Source: Nitrospira sp. SG-bin2
GTDB taxonomy: Bacteria; Nitrospirota; Nitrospiria; Nitrospirales; Nitrospiraceae
DNA length: 42,764 nt
Direction: 5' to 3'
Assembly: GCA_002083405.1 (NCBI GenBank)
Contig: LVWT01000013.1
Location: forward strand, 1 to 42,764
Shown here: piece by piece, positions 24,382 to 31,878 of the stretch
Position numbering within the stretch: position 1 is the first letter of the stretch
Layout of the letters: every line of letters starts with the position of its first letter
Made by a program: the position numbers and the translations under genes
Notes under the pieces: model-generated
What the model was told of the DNA's origin: nothing
What the model saw: the letters and a program-made list of their open reading frames with translations, nothing else
Databases searched by the model: none

Positions 24382-25833
24382 TCACGGTTCAGGCGTTGGA
24401 GAGGGCGCTGGCCTAGCATCAAGAGGTGAAGTTTGGGGATGCTGCTGTTCCGGGGACGGTAGTACAGTCGGGGCATCAGCAATTAGGGTTTCGATATCTC
24501 CTTTGTTCAGCAAATCGGCAAGAATGTCCTTATCAAGTGCCGCACTCTGAATTTGCCCTCTCAAGGGCTTCAGACTGTCCTCTCCGCGCAAATAGATCGC
24601 AAGCAGACGAAGAATCGATTGGCGCACCAGGGAGGCCAGCCTGCCAATTTCGTCGTCAGAAGCAAGCCTTTCTGGGGGTTCGGTCTCGCTATCATACTGT
24701 CCATGAAATAACTTGCCCCTGCGTTCGAACATGCTCCTCAGGAATTTGAAAGTGTCCTGTCTCCCTGCACCATCACCGAGTTCGCAGGACAGCAGGGCAC
24801 AGCTTTGGGATATGCGGTGAGTAAGTTCCGTTTTGCCATCGGGAGTAAAGAGAGCTTCCAGTGCGATTATCAAATCAGCCAATTGCTCGGCTCGCTTTGC
24901 CTTTCGGTGATAGTCCTCAAAGAATTGTCCAGCGATTCTTACTGCTTTGCGTAAAGTAGAGCCTGTGTCCTGGATTCGTATTTGATGACGACTGTAGGCT
25001 CGCCACATCCGATTTATTCGCTGCTGCTCATTGGGTCCAAGTTTCGGGCAGAGCCGAGGAGGCACAATGTCCTGACGAGGTGAGCCAAGAAAGTACATTC
25101 CTCCTTTCTGAACTGCGTTCACCCAACCTGGCGAGAAATGTGGCGCAACATAGTCAATGTCGCTAACCCCGTCAACCGCGTATTGCAATGCCTGGCGGAA
25201 AGGCTGCGTTTCTTTCCAGCGTCGCGCGAGCCACGGATACATTTGTTCGACATCAAAGCCGTCTGTGTCTTTGCATATGAGAAACCAGGTACCTGTTGAT
25301 GGAGGACTCACGAAACTCTGGAGAGAGGTCTCGCCAAGAAGCTGTGGAACCTCATTAGGTGCAAACTCCTTGAATAACCAGCCCTCGTATGGTGGTTCTA
25401 TATGCAGTCCGGAAAGGAGCTTGACGTTGAAAAGATGGAAGCAAGCAAACTTTTCAAACGGTCCTTGCTCATAGAGTTGAACATCTAGTTCATGAAGTGC
25501 CCCATCAACGTAATCAGCCTGAGTGTCGGGCAGAGGGTCGTTGATTGTAAAATGAAGAGTGCTTAGTCTGCGAAAGAACAAATGGTCGAGGGCTCGTGCT
25601 AAATGCCAGACATCTCCACAGCATTTTCTGAGGTGGGGGTCTTCAGAAAGTATTTCTCGAAGGTTCGATTGAACCTGTTCTTGAGACAGCCCGCGGGATT
25701 CGATCTGTTGAATTAGAGGATCCTCCGTAGCCGAAACGAAGTAAGTCAACGGGAAGAGATAATGAGTGCCATAGTCAGGCCCGAACTGATAAACGAGGTG
25801 ACGGGCTAATGCGCCAAGCTTTTCATTCCTCAT
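24382..25833 (-). CDS. large protein with C-terminal Apea-like HEPN domain
   Basis: A 483-residue soluble protein. The first 300 residues have no family I recognise. The C-terminal part (about 310-460) is all helical and contains ADLIIALEALFTPDGKTELT and FERRGKLFHGQYDSE. These match the Apea-like HEPN type, in which R-x4-H (here RGKLFH) is the putative RNase site. Such proteins occur in defence islands and are presumed RNases triggered by stress or phage; this is inference. The gene stands alone, AT-richer than its neighbours, in an accessory region, in line with transfer. Confidence 0.7.
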   Translation of the reverse strand: MRNEKLGALARHLVYQFGPDYGTHYLFPLTYFVSATEDPLIQQIESRGLSQEQVQSNLREILSEDPHLRKCCGDVWHLARALDHLFFRRLSTLHFTINDPLPDTQADYVDGALHELDVQLYEQGPFEKFACFHLFNVKLLSGLHIEPPYEGWLFKEFAPNEVPQLLGETSLQSFVSPPSTGTWFLICKDTDGFDVEQMYPWLARRWKETQPFRQALQYAVDGVSDIDYVAPHFSPGWVNAVQKGGMYFLGSPRQDIVPPRLCPKLGPNEQQRINRMWRAYSRHQIRIQDTGSTLRKAVRIAGQFFEDYHRKAKRAEQLADLIIALEALFTPDGKTELTHRISQSCALLSCELGDGAGRQDTFKFLRSMFERRGKLFHGQYDSETEPPERLASDDEIGRLASLVRQSILRLLAIYLRGEDSLKPLRGQIQSAALDKDILADLLNKGDIETLIADAPTVLPSPEQQHPQTSPLDARPAPSPTPEP

Positions 25834-26397
25834 CGTGTTGTGTCCATCATCGCGTAGAACGAGAGACTAAAGCTAGCGATGTAACGCGTCAAGCATAACC
25901 AAATGGCCAAAATTCAGAATTTGGTCCACACAATGCATGGGTTCGGATGTGGAATTCTGAAGGGCATTGGGAAGCTCCGGCCCCCTCGATGTCGATCATG
26001 GGAAAGAGGACCCGTTGAACGGCAGGAAGTCGTGATTCAGGATGCTCAGGCCAGGCTACGCAGCGTACGCAATCCCTCGCAATTCAAAGCGAAAGGCAGA
26101 AGCCAACGACCGACAGAATGCCTACCCTCCACCAAACCAAGCTTCGCTTGACCCGCCGCGTTCGATCACATCGCGGCGGATAGGTACTTTTCCGCTTGGC
26201 TTAGATTCTTCTCTTCGCGCGTACCGGCAGCTCGTCAGGCGAAGGCTCTCTTTGTCGCCGCCGGATGAACACCTACATCGTCTCCCCTTCCCCTAAGCTA
26301 CAGCTTGGGTTGGCACGCCAACCCAAGGTCGTTGCGGCAGGAGTATCCTTGCGCCTCCTTCGCCAGCCTTCTAAAATAGTCTGCGAGCGAGGCCTTC
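25834..26397. other. gene-free stretch of island debris
   Basis: No gene is visible. Contents: a tRNA-Ala 3'-end-like copy at 26122-26135; a hairpin CCGCCGCG/CGCGGCGG at 26153-26179; and the 11-bp perfect palindrome CTTGGGTTGGC-AC at 26304-26327, related to the repeats at 23721-23939. Confidence 0.5.
26122..26148 (+). repeat. tRNA-Ala 3'-end-like sequence (internal att-like copy)
   Basis: CTACCCTCCACCAA differs by one base from the last 14 bases of the tRNA-Ala region (23696-23709). It is followed, as there, by CTTCGCT after a short insert. Such copies usually mark the ends of elements integrated at a tRNA gene. Confidence 0.55.
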
Positions 26398-26856
26398 ATG
26401 TCTTTCACGATTCGCCTTTTCCAACGTCTGCTGCCGTTGGTCTACCATTCGAGCGCATGTGCGCTGATCACCCTTCTCCTGTTGAGCACTAGCCCGGTGT
26501 ATGCGGAATGGGTTGCACTGGAGGACAAGTATCAGACACCAGGACTACAAACCCTGTACATCGACCCAGACACCATCCGCCGAAAAGGAAATCTGGTATC
26601 GATGGAGATGTTAGTTGACTGGAACTGGATGCAAGGGAACCGCTCACCAACCAGATTCTACTCGACGAAGAGCACGAAGGAATTCGACTGTGCGCGAAAA
26701 AGCGGCAGGTCGGTAGCGTCCATTGACTTCTATGGTCATATGGGAACCGGCCACCCCGTGGGTGGAGGGACCTTCACAAACGAAACGTACTGGGTACCGG
26801 TCGAACCAGAGAGTCTCAATTACGGTTTATGGACAATGGCCTGTGGCAACCCGTGA
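26398..26856 (+). CDS. exported protein, surface-adhesin-E-like
   Basis: A 152-residue protein with a signal peptide (ALITLLLLSTSPVYAEW). The mature domain has the pattern YIDPDTIRRKGNLVSMEMLVD, later EFDCARKS, and a final Cys near the C-terminus (TMACGNP). This resembles the small exported domain annotated as surface-adhesin protein E, in which a disulfide joins two such cysteines. The family call is from memory. The gene may be complete, but it sits within decayed DNA and is followed by fragments of two other genes. Confidence 0.6.
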   Translation: MSFTIRLFQRLLPLVYHSSACALITLLLLSTSPVYAEWVALEDKYQTPGLQTLYIDPDTIRRKGNLVSMEMLVDWNWMQGNRSPTRFYSTKSTKEFDCARKSGRSVASIDFYGHMGTGHPVGGGTFTNETYWVPVEPESLNYGLWTMACGNP

Positions 26857-26897
26857 GTGTGCAGAACATCAGTACCGACCGCCCGAAACGCGAGAGC

Positions 26898-26970
26898 ATG
26901 CCCCTCGAAGAAGCCACCATCTCAAATATGTGGGAGATTACCGCGACCTTGGAAGTCTTGGAGCGGGAGG
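26898..26970 (+). pseudogene. N-terminal fragment of a small protein gene
   Basis: From the ATG at 26898 the frame reads MPLEEATISNMWEITATLEV and a few codons more, then joins nuclease-derived sequence. The peptide looks like genuine coding sequence, a small helical protein, but ends at a junction near 26971. It seems to be a truncated gene. The family is not identified. Confidence 0.35.
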
Positions 26971-27237
26971 GACTCCGCCTTGGTCTTTGGCAAAGAAGTC
27001 ACCCTTCAGACTCGCGGCAAGGACAAGTACAAGCGCACTTTTGCCGATGTGCTCTTGCCGGATGGAATGAACGTCAATCACGAACTGGTTTAAGAGGGCT
27101 GGGGCTGGTGGTACCGGAAGTGTGCGCCAGGGGGTAGGCTCTTGAGGGATTAGAGAACGAAGCACACCAAGAAAGAAAGCATTATGCCCTGATCCGCAGC
27201 CAGTACCACTGTGGGAGTGGCGGAAGCGGAGCAGGTG
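26971..27237 (+). pseudogene. decayed staphylococcal nuclease-like gene, copy 1
   Basis: The frame starts at DSALVFGKEV and contains YKRTFADVLLPDGMNVNHEL, closely matching codons of the second copy at 28159-28260. The N-terminal half is missing. A Lys codon has become TAA right after NHELV. Later sequence (GWGWWYRKCAPGG, then a frameshift, then DPQPVPLWEWRK) shows the old C-terminus. It is non-functional. Confidence 0.7.
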
Positions 27238-27293
27238 AGCGGCGCGTGGCGGGCCGATTCCTTCCTGACCCTCCTGTCATCTCGGCTCAATCC

Positions 27294-27539
27294 CTACTCC
27301 TCATAATTCTCGACAACCTCCGGGGGACGAACTTCCGCATCGTCCGGGTCAAGTCCGACGTCGCGGAGGGCACGTCGCTGACGCAAGAGGTCCCAGCACT
27401 GATCAAGTTCAACCTGGACTTGCGCTAGCCGCTTCCGATCGGCTTTGGGGTGTGCCCTTTGCTCGTGCAATCGGTGTTCCTCTGCGACAAGGCGCTGAAT
27501 ATAATTAAGGACCGGCTGATCTTCGACTTGATTCTCCAC
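27294..27539 (-). CDS. DUF2630 family protein
   Basis: An 81-residue helical protein. It opens with VLNYIQRLVAEEHRLHEQ and contains the family's most conserved stretch, VELDQCWDLLRQRRALRDVG, followed by LDPDDAEVRPPEVVENYEE. It is full length, intact and on the opposite strand to the pseudogenes around it. Function unknown for the family; often found in actinobacteria as well. Confidence 0.85.
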   Translation of the reverse strand: MENQVEDQPVLNYIQRLVAEEHRLHEQRAHPKADRKRLAQVQVELDQCWDLLRQRRALRDVGLDPDDAEVRPPEVVENYEE

Positions 27540-27761
27540 GAGAGCATCCTACAGCGCGGATTTGATCAGATTGGTTAGGCTTTAATGTTACACCCTCACG
27601 AAACTGCGTGCAACCGATGCTCTGGCCATCATGTATTTCGCTGCGCGTGGCGGGCCGTCAGCGCAAATTATCGGAGCTGCTCCGGATCGGACACGTTCAA
27701 TTCGAAGGCGGCCCCATACATCTTTTCCACACGGATTTCACGAAATCGACATAGTGATTGA

Positions 27762-27947
27762 AAGGAAAGTCATAAGCAGCTTATTCCCCGAGGCAGCACA
27801 GTAGGTGGTTTACAGCCTCATGACAGTGGAGTTATTTGGAAGGGATTAGCAGGCTACTACGTGCAATCTGCCAAGGGGCTGATAACTCCTCAATGGAATC
27901 TAACACCCGATGGTGAGATGCTTGTGGAGAGATTGGGGTTGAATTGA
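27762..27947 (+). pseudogene. 3' fragment of an unidentified gene
   Basis: A 62-codon open stretch without start codon reads SGVIWKGLAGYYVQSAKG and ITPQWNLTPDGEMLVERL before TGA at 27945-27947. Composition and continuity look coding. Its stop overlaps the TTG at 27944 that begins the nuclease frame, as in a coupled gene pair. I take it as the tail of a gene whose 5' part was lost. The stretch 27540-27761 before it shows no gene. Confidence 0.45.
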
Positions 27948-28396
27948 TTAGAAAACCCACCGTCTATGTATTTGCCTTTCTCCTTCAATCTGAGGTTGGC
28001 CTAGCTGTCGATCTTTCGAGCCAAGTCGTCTCCGTCCTTGGCGGCGACACCATTGAAATCTTACACCTCAATCAACCTGAACGTGTCCGTCTCTACGGCA
28101 TCGACTGCGCTGAGCAAGGCCCAGCCTTCGGCACTCGAGCGAAGCAGGCTGCGTCCGCGTTAGTCTTCCGAAAAGATGTCATTCCCCAGACCTACGGCAA
28201 GGACACGTACAAGCGCACACTTGCCGACGTGCTGCTACCCGATGGGATAAATGTGAATCAGGCACTCGTCAAAGAGGGCTAGTGCTGATGCTATCAAAAG
28301 TATGCGCCAGGAGATACGGTGCTGGAAGGATTGGAGTCGGAAGCTCGCGCAGCCAAGAAGGGCTTGTGGGCTGATCCGCAGCCCGTCCCGCCGTGA
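27944..28396 (+). pseudogene. staphylococcal nuclease-like gene, copy 2, two nonsense codons
   Basis: The frame spans 150 codons. It has a hydrophobic N-terminus (VYVFAFLLQSEVGLAVD), the OB-fold motifs VVSVLGGDTIEILHLNQ, RVRLYGIDCAEQGPAFG and GKDTYKRTLADVLLPDG, then KEG followed by TAG and, two codons on, TGA. The same frame continues without further stops as YQKYAPGDTVLEGLE, KKGLWADPQPVPP and a terminal TGA at 28394. Both stops sit where tryptophans stand in copy 1 (GWGWW). So two single-base changes of TGG ended this gene. Catalytic Asp/Arg positions are kept, so the decay looks recent. Confidence 0.75.
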
Positions 28397-28417
28397 GGGT
28401 GGAGGAGGAAATGGTGT

Positions 28418-28512
28418 TACCGGACAGACTTATTTCTTGGCGATAGCGCGTTTGGGTTCGGCTCGTGCTGCTCGCAGCGAGACCTGAATCGTGGGGCTAA
28501 ATAAGTCCGGTA
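28418..28512. mobile_element. 95-bp MITE-like palindromic element
   Basis: TACCGGAC(AGAC)TTATTT at the left faces AAATAAGTCCGGTA at the right: 14 inverted bases with one 4-base insert. The interior can be read in minus frame as RSRCEQHEPNPN, probably non-coding. It lies 4 bases from the tRNA-like end at 28517. It may be a non-autonomous element or RNA hairpin. Confidence 0.5.
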
Positions 28513-28516
28513 GCGA

Positions 28517-28538
28517 CTGCCCTCCACCAAACTTCGCT
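28517..28538 (+). repeat. tRNA-Ala 3'-end duplicate (distal att-like site)
   Basis: CTGCCCTCCACCAA is identical to the last 13 bases of tRNA-Ala plus one flanking base (23696-23709), and the next eight bases match in seven. This is the expected scar of integration at the tRNA gene, 4.8 kb away. Confidence 0.65.
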
Positions 28539-28708
28539 CGTGCGTACCGTCCGTTAATTATCGAGGTATCGTATTATTGCGGACGGGATAGACCCATTCA
28601 GTAAAATTCCCCTTCTGTAAACAATGCTTGCGCGCATCGGCGATTTCCCCAGGCGACGTAACTCCTTATTGCCGCCGGCGATCCGGGTGTGACACAGCGC
28701 GCCGCGGG

Positions 28709-29053
28709 TTAGAGGCTGAGGATGATTTTGATCCGCCGTTCAATTTCTTCGATGGCGTTTTCCGGCAGGGCGCCAATTTCTTTGGAGAAGGATTCATTGG
28801 CCACGGCGATCAGTTGCCCGAGCAGTAAATCGCTGTCGTAGTCGAGTGCTCCCGTTCCTTTGAGGAGTCGGTACCGAAGAATGCCAGGGTCGTCGATCAG
28901 TTTACTGGTTGTCGGAATCACGATCGTGGATGGATACCCCGCCTCATTCACCAGGTTTGACTGCACGACCAGAGCGGGACGAAGTTTTCCCGGCTTGGTC
29001 CTGACCCGTGGGTTGAAGTCGACGATGTAAAGATGTCCGCGTTTGATGTGCAT
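28709..29053 (-). CDS. MazF/PemK-family toxin
   Basis: A 114-residue endoribonuclease toxin of the PemK/MazF fold. The N-terminus HIKRGHLYIVDFNPRVRTKP and KLRPALVVQSNLVN are typical, with the catalytic Arg in GKLRPALVV and Thr/Ser in IVIPTTSK. The C-terminus ENAIEEIERRIKIILSL is the usual final helix. The ATG directly follows the TAA of the antitoxin gene. It would cleave mRNA or tRNA when freed of antitoxin. Confidence 0.9.
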   Translation of the reverse strand: MHIKRGHLYIVDFNPRVRTKPGKLRPALVVQSNLVNEAGYPSTIVIPTTSKLIDDPGILRYRLLKGTGALDYDSDLLLGQLIAVANESFSKEIGALPENAIEEIERRIKIILSL

Positions 29054-29296
29054 TTATGTGTCCACGGCATCACGACCGACGGCAGCCTGGGCGAGTTCCC
29101 GATGCTCCCGTTTGTCGGCGGCTCCGCATCGGCGAACCGATTCTCTAATCTCCTCCCGTAGCCTCTCTTCAGCGGTGTGCTGTTCGAGCGTCTTCAAAGC
29201 CGCGCGCAGGACTCCTGCCTTGGTAGGGATGCGCAATTCTTTCCGCAGCCGCTCAATTTGCTGTTCTTCCTTCTTGGATACGGCAATGGCACCCAT
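29054..29296 (-). CDS. antitoxin of the MazF/PemK-type pair
   Basis: An 80-residue helical protein with a ribbon-helix-helix-like N-terminus (AIAVSKKEEQQIERLRKELR, then KAGVLRAALKTLEQ) and a charged tail that would wrap the toxin. The ATG at 29296 is preceded by AAGGAGG at a good distance; an open frame to 29356 adds residues that overlap the promoter. The toxin gene begins at the base after its stop. Such antitoxins repress their own promoter. Confidence 0.75.
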   Translation of the reverse strand: MGAIAVSKKEEQQIERLRKELRIPTKAGVLRAALKTLEQHTAEERLREEIRESVRRCGAADKREHRELAQAAVGRDAVDT

Positions 29297-29327
29297 TATT
29301 GACCTCCTTATACTTTCACTAATACTA

Positions 29328-29356
29328 TCTATAATCGACAACCGAATTTGTGTCAA
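29328..29356 (-). promoter_or_regulatory. sigma70 promoter of the toxin-antitoxin operon
   Basis: On the minus strand TTGACA (29351-29356) and TATAGA (29328-29333) are separated by 17 bases, a near-consensus promoter. It ends 32 bases before the antitoxin ATG. An AT-rich stretch with ATAGATAGTATTAG follows and may be the operator for autoregulation. Confidence 0.75.
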
Positions 29357-29582
29357 CCGTCAGTGAGCACAGATAATCTTATTCTCGAATTGTTTCGTGC
29401 GTCCCGGCGGCTCACCGACAAGTCAGTACCTGGGCTCAGCAATCTCTTCGGCGCGGTGAGAGAGAAGGTGGTTGGGCGTATGGCTAGGCCGATCGAGCCC
29501 GTATTGGCACACGACAACCGAGCAAACATTGGCTTTTTGAAGCTGTTGGCGTTCTCGATTCAGAGAAACCCGGACGAATCAG

Positions 29583-30077
29583 CTACGCCGCTTCCTCGTT
29601 GTCGTCCGTGCCGCCCATGCTAGCTCTCAGCTTTTCAAGCCGGCCGGTTAGAGTGGATCGGATGACGAGCAGCTCGTCCTGCCCCAGCGGACTCGATTGG
29701 ATGCAACGGTCAAAGGAGATGCCGGCTTTCTGAATCGCCGGCGCCAGTGCCTCGATTTCGTCGTCGACCCAGAACCACTCACGGCCCTTCAGCTTGTGCA
29801 TGGCCTGTTGGATCCAGACCACCTTGTTCTCGCAGTTCGTCCAGTTGGCGTGATGAAACGGCCGCGCCTCCGGATTGCTGCAGAACTTCCCGCAGTACAG
29901 GACGCTCAACAGAGTCTTGAGCTTTTCCGACTCCCAGGAGGTGAGCCAGATCACCTCGAAATGCTCATGTGCCCACGCAAGCCAGGAATTCACCCCCGGC
30001 CTGATTTGGAACTCCCCCGCATAGTCTCCAAACAGCACGCCGTCGATGTCATGGAACAAGATCGGTGCAGTTTTCAT
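29583..30077 (-). CDS. HAD-like hydrolase
   Basis: A 164-residue protein with HAD motifs: I, ILFHDIDGVLFGD (nucleophile Asp and the second Asp); II, VIWLTSWES (Thr/Ser); III a Lys near KVVWIQQA; IV, FWVDDEIEAL. The length is short, with no large cap, as in small phosphatases of nucleotides or proteins. GAGGAGG four bases before the ATG at 30077 sets the start. It stands alone between repeats. Substrate unknown. Confidence 0.75.
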   Translation of the reverse strand: MKTAPILFHDIDGVLFGDYAGEFQIRPGVNSWLAWAHEHFEVIWLTSWESEKLKTLLSVLYCGKFCSNPEARPFHHANWTNCENKVVWIQQAMHKLKGREWFWVDDEIEALAPAIQKAGISFDRCIQSSPLGQDELLVIRSTLTGRLEKLRASMGGTDDNEEAA

Positions 30078-30118
30078 AGGCCTCCTCGTAGCCCGCATGA
30101 TTCATCATACGCTTCTGC

Positions 30119-30262
30119 TTCCTTCGTGGCTCGTATCTCGTGAAGCCCGCTTCGCCGACTCAGCGAGGCGAGCGTGAAGCGCAGGATGGGAAGAGCCTTC
30201 CTATATCGGGGCGCTTTGTTTGCGAGATACGAAATACGCTTCACGAGCGACGCGACTCCATT
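30119..30262. repeat. GCGAGATACGAAATACGCTT repeat, copy A
   Basis: CTCGTATCTCGTGAAGC at the left and GCGAGATACGAAATACGCTT followed by CACGAGCGACGC at the right form an imperfect inverted repeat. A second copy, with the same order and spacing, lies at 30790-30885. It looks like a dispersed palindromic family. The rest of 30078-30467 holds no gene that I can support. Confidence 0.6.
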
Positions 30263-30467
30263 CGTTTGTTTTCACAAACCGTCGCGAATAACTCGGGCTA
30301 GCTAAAAGAATATGGCAGAAGCGCTTCGAGGGCAAACTGAATTCCATTTGCCGCACTCCATGCTGGCGGCACTGAGAGACGACTATTGATGCTGTCTGCT
30401 GATTCACGACCACCCGCCAGCACGGCAACGGCTTTGCCTGGGAAAAGCACCTTAAGACGGGGGAAAC

Positions 30468-30695
30468 CTATAGCTTGTCTGAAGGGCTGCTTTCCTCTCC
30501 CCCATCCTTGGCCGGTGGCTTGGGGGTACGATTCACGTGCTGTTCATGAAACAAAGCTGCCGTGACAAACAGCTGGATACCGATCAGAAGCAGGAAGAGA
30601 GCGCCGATATCATAGCCGACCTCCTCGGAGCGGGCAAATCGCCGGCTTGCAAACCAGAAGGCAAGCGCCGAGAGGACGCCGAAGAATATCCTCAT
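30468..30695 (-). CDS. small membrane protein
   Basis: A 75-residue protein with two hydrophobic segments: FFGVLSALAFWFASRRF at the N-terminus and IGALFLLLIGIQLFVTAALF in the middle, and a charged tail (KPPAKDGGEESSPSDKL). The pattern resembles small inner-membrane proteins of unknown role. It is flanked on both sides by the GCGAGATACG repeats. No strong ribosome-binding site is seen. Confidence 0.5.
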   Translation of the reverse strand: MRIFFGVLSALAFWFASRRFARSEEVGYDIGALFLLLIGIQLFVTAALFHEQHVNRTPKPPAKDGGEESSPSDKL

Positions 30696-30789
30696 ATACG
30701 GGACCTTACTCTACCGGCGATATCAAAGTATGTACGCCTGATGCCTTACACAAGCCGAGACGTAGCCGATCGGCTGCTCCGTGCTCCGT

Positions 30790-30885
30790 CACTCGTATCT
30801 CCTGAAGCGTGAAACGCAAGACGGATGGATAGTGTTGATATCTTTATTTGCGAGATACGAGATACGCTTCACAAGAGACGCTGCT
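30790..30885. repeat. GCGAGATACGAGATACGCTT repeat, copy B
   Basis: CTCGTATCTCCTGAAGCGTG at the left faces GCGAGATACGAGATACGCTT at the right, as in copy A at 30119-30262. It lies just after the M23 peptidase gene at the end of the proteasome operon and could act as its transcription terminator or 3' stabiliser. Confidence 0.6.
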
Positions 30886-30888
30886 GTG

Positions 30889-31878
30889 CTACGGCGCCGG
30901 TGCGCCGGCTGCGGAGCCTGGCTCTGCGGGCGGCGTCACAGTTGGCGATTGTGGCTCGGACTTGAACGGCAGATCAAGCAGCGCATAGGGATTGACGCGC
31001 GCGCCGTTGAGCTTCACACCCCAATGCAGATGAGGCCCGGTCGCACGGCCGGTCGCGCCCACCTTTCCGACAATCTGTCCCGCCCGTACGAGATCCCCTT
31101 CTTTCACCAACACGTCGGACAAATGGAAATACATCGAATAGAATCCGAGCCCGTGGTCGAGAAAGATGCCTCTCCCGGAGAAAATATGATCGACCGTGAG
31201 CCGCACGATTCCATCGTTCGTCGCGGCCACGTCCGTGCCGAGGGGCGCGCCGATGTCTTCTCCATTATGCGGGTTGCGGGCTTGACCGTTCATGATTCTG
31301 ACGCTGCCGAAAATACCGGTTCGTTTCCCGCTCACCGGCTCGACGAAACCCGTCTGCCATAATTTCATGGGTGAGTCGGCTGCGAGTGCCGCCTTGACCT
31401 GCTCCTGCTCGCCCTTCCATCGCGCCAGCCCCTGTTCGTCAAGATCGACCTTGTCTCTGGGCAACTTGAGATGCTCGACACGAAATTGTTCTTTCAGCAC
31501 CAGCACACGATAACTGAGCGATCGGCCCTGTCCCCCATCCATGATCTGGATGGCCAAGTCGTGAGTTCCCGGCTCCTCCTGCATATCGATTCCCAGCAGC
31601 CCCACAAACCCTTTGGGCTCCCCCGGTCGCGTCTCCGGGAAAAAGCTGACGGCCCTTCCAAGAAATTTCCCCTGCACGTGGGTGGAGGCCTCATCCGTGG
31701 GGACTTTGATCACGATGATCTGGCCCTGCTTGCCGCTGTAGTGCGCTTCAGAAGTTTGGCTACCCGATTGGATACCGGCACACGCGCTGAACGGGATCCC
31801 GCCGGCCCACAAAAACATGGATATGAATATCGTCGCACCGGCCCGTTGCCACAGAGACGAAACACGTGGCTCTTTCAT
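30889..31878 (-). CDS. M23 family zinc metallopeptidase (exported)
   Basis: A 329-residue exported protein. An N-terminal signal (IFISMFLWAGGIPFSACAG) precedes beta-rich domains (about residues 40-190), then an M23 peptidase domain with HNGEDIGAPLGTDV (zinc His and Asp) and HLHWG near residue 285. It ends in a Pro/Ala-rich tail. Such enzymes cut peptidoglycan cross-links. The ATG at 31878 overlaps the TGA of pafA (ATGA), so it is translated from the proteasome transcript. No functional link between them is known to me. Longer open sequence upstream lies within pafA and is not used. Confidence 0.88.
   Translation of the reverse strand: MKEPRVSSLWQRAGATIFISMFLWAGGIPFSACAGIQSGSQTSEAHYSGKQGQIIVIKVPTDEASTHVQGKFLGRAVSFFPETRPGEPKGFVGLLGIDMQEEPGTHDLAIQIMDGGQGRSLSYRVLVLKEQFRVEHLKLPRDKVDLDEQGLARWKGEQEQVKAALAADSPMKLWQTGFVEPVSGKRTGIFGSVRIMNGQARNPHNGEDIGAPLGTDVAATNDGIVRLTVDHIFSGRGIFLDHGLGFYSMYFHLSDVLVKEGDLVRAGQIVGKVGATGRATGPHLHWGVKLNGARVNPYALLDLPFKSEPQSPTVTPPAEPGSAAGAPAP

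Noticed and set aside
30201..30428. 75-codon minus-strand frame
   Set aside because: Half of it is the translated GCGAGATACG repeat. It has no ribosome-binding site, and the composition is not protein-like.
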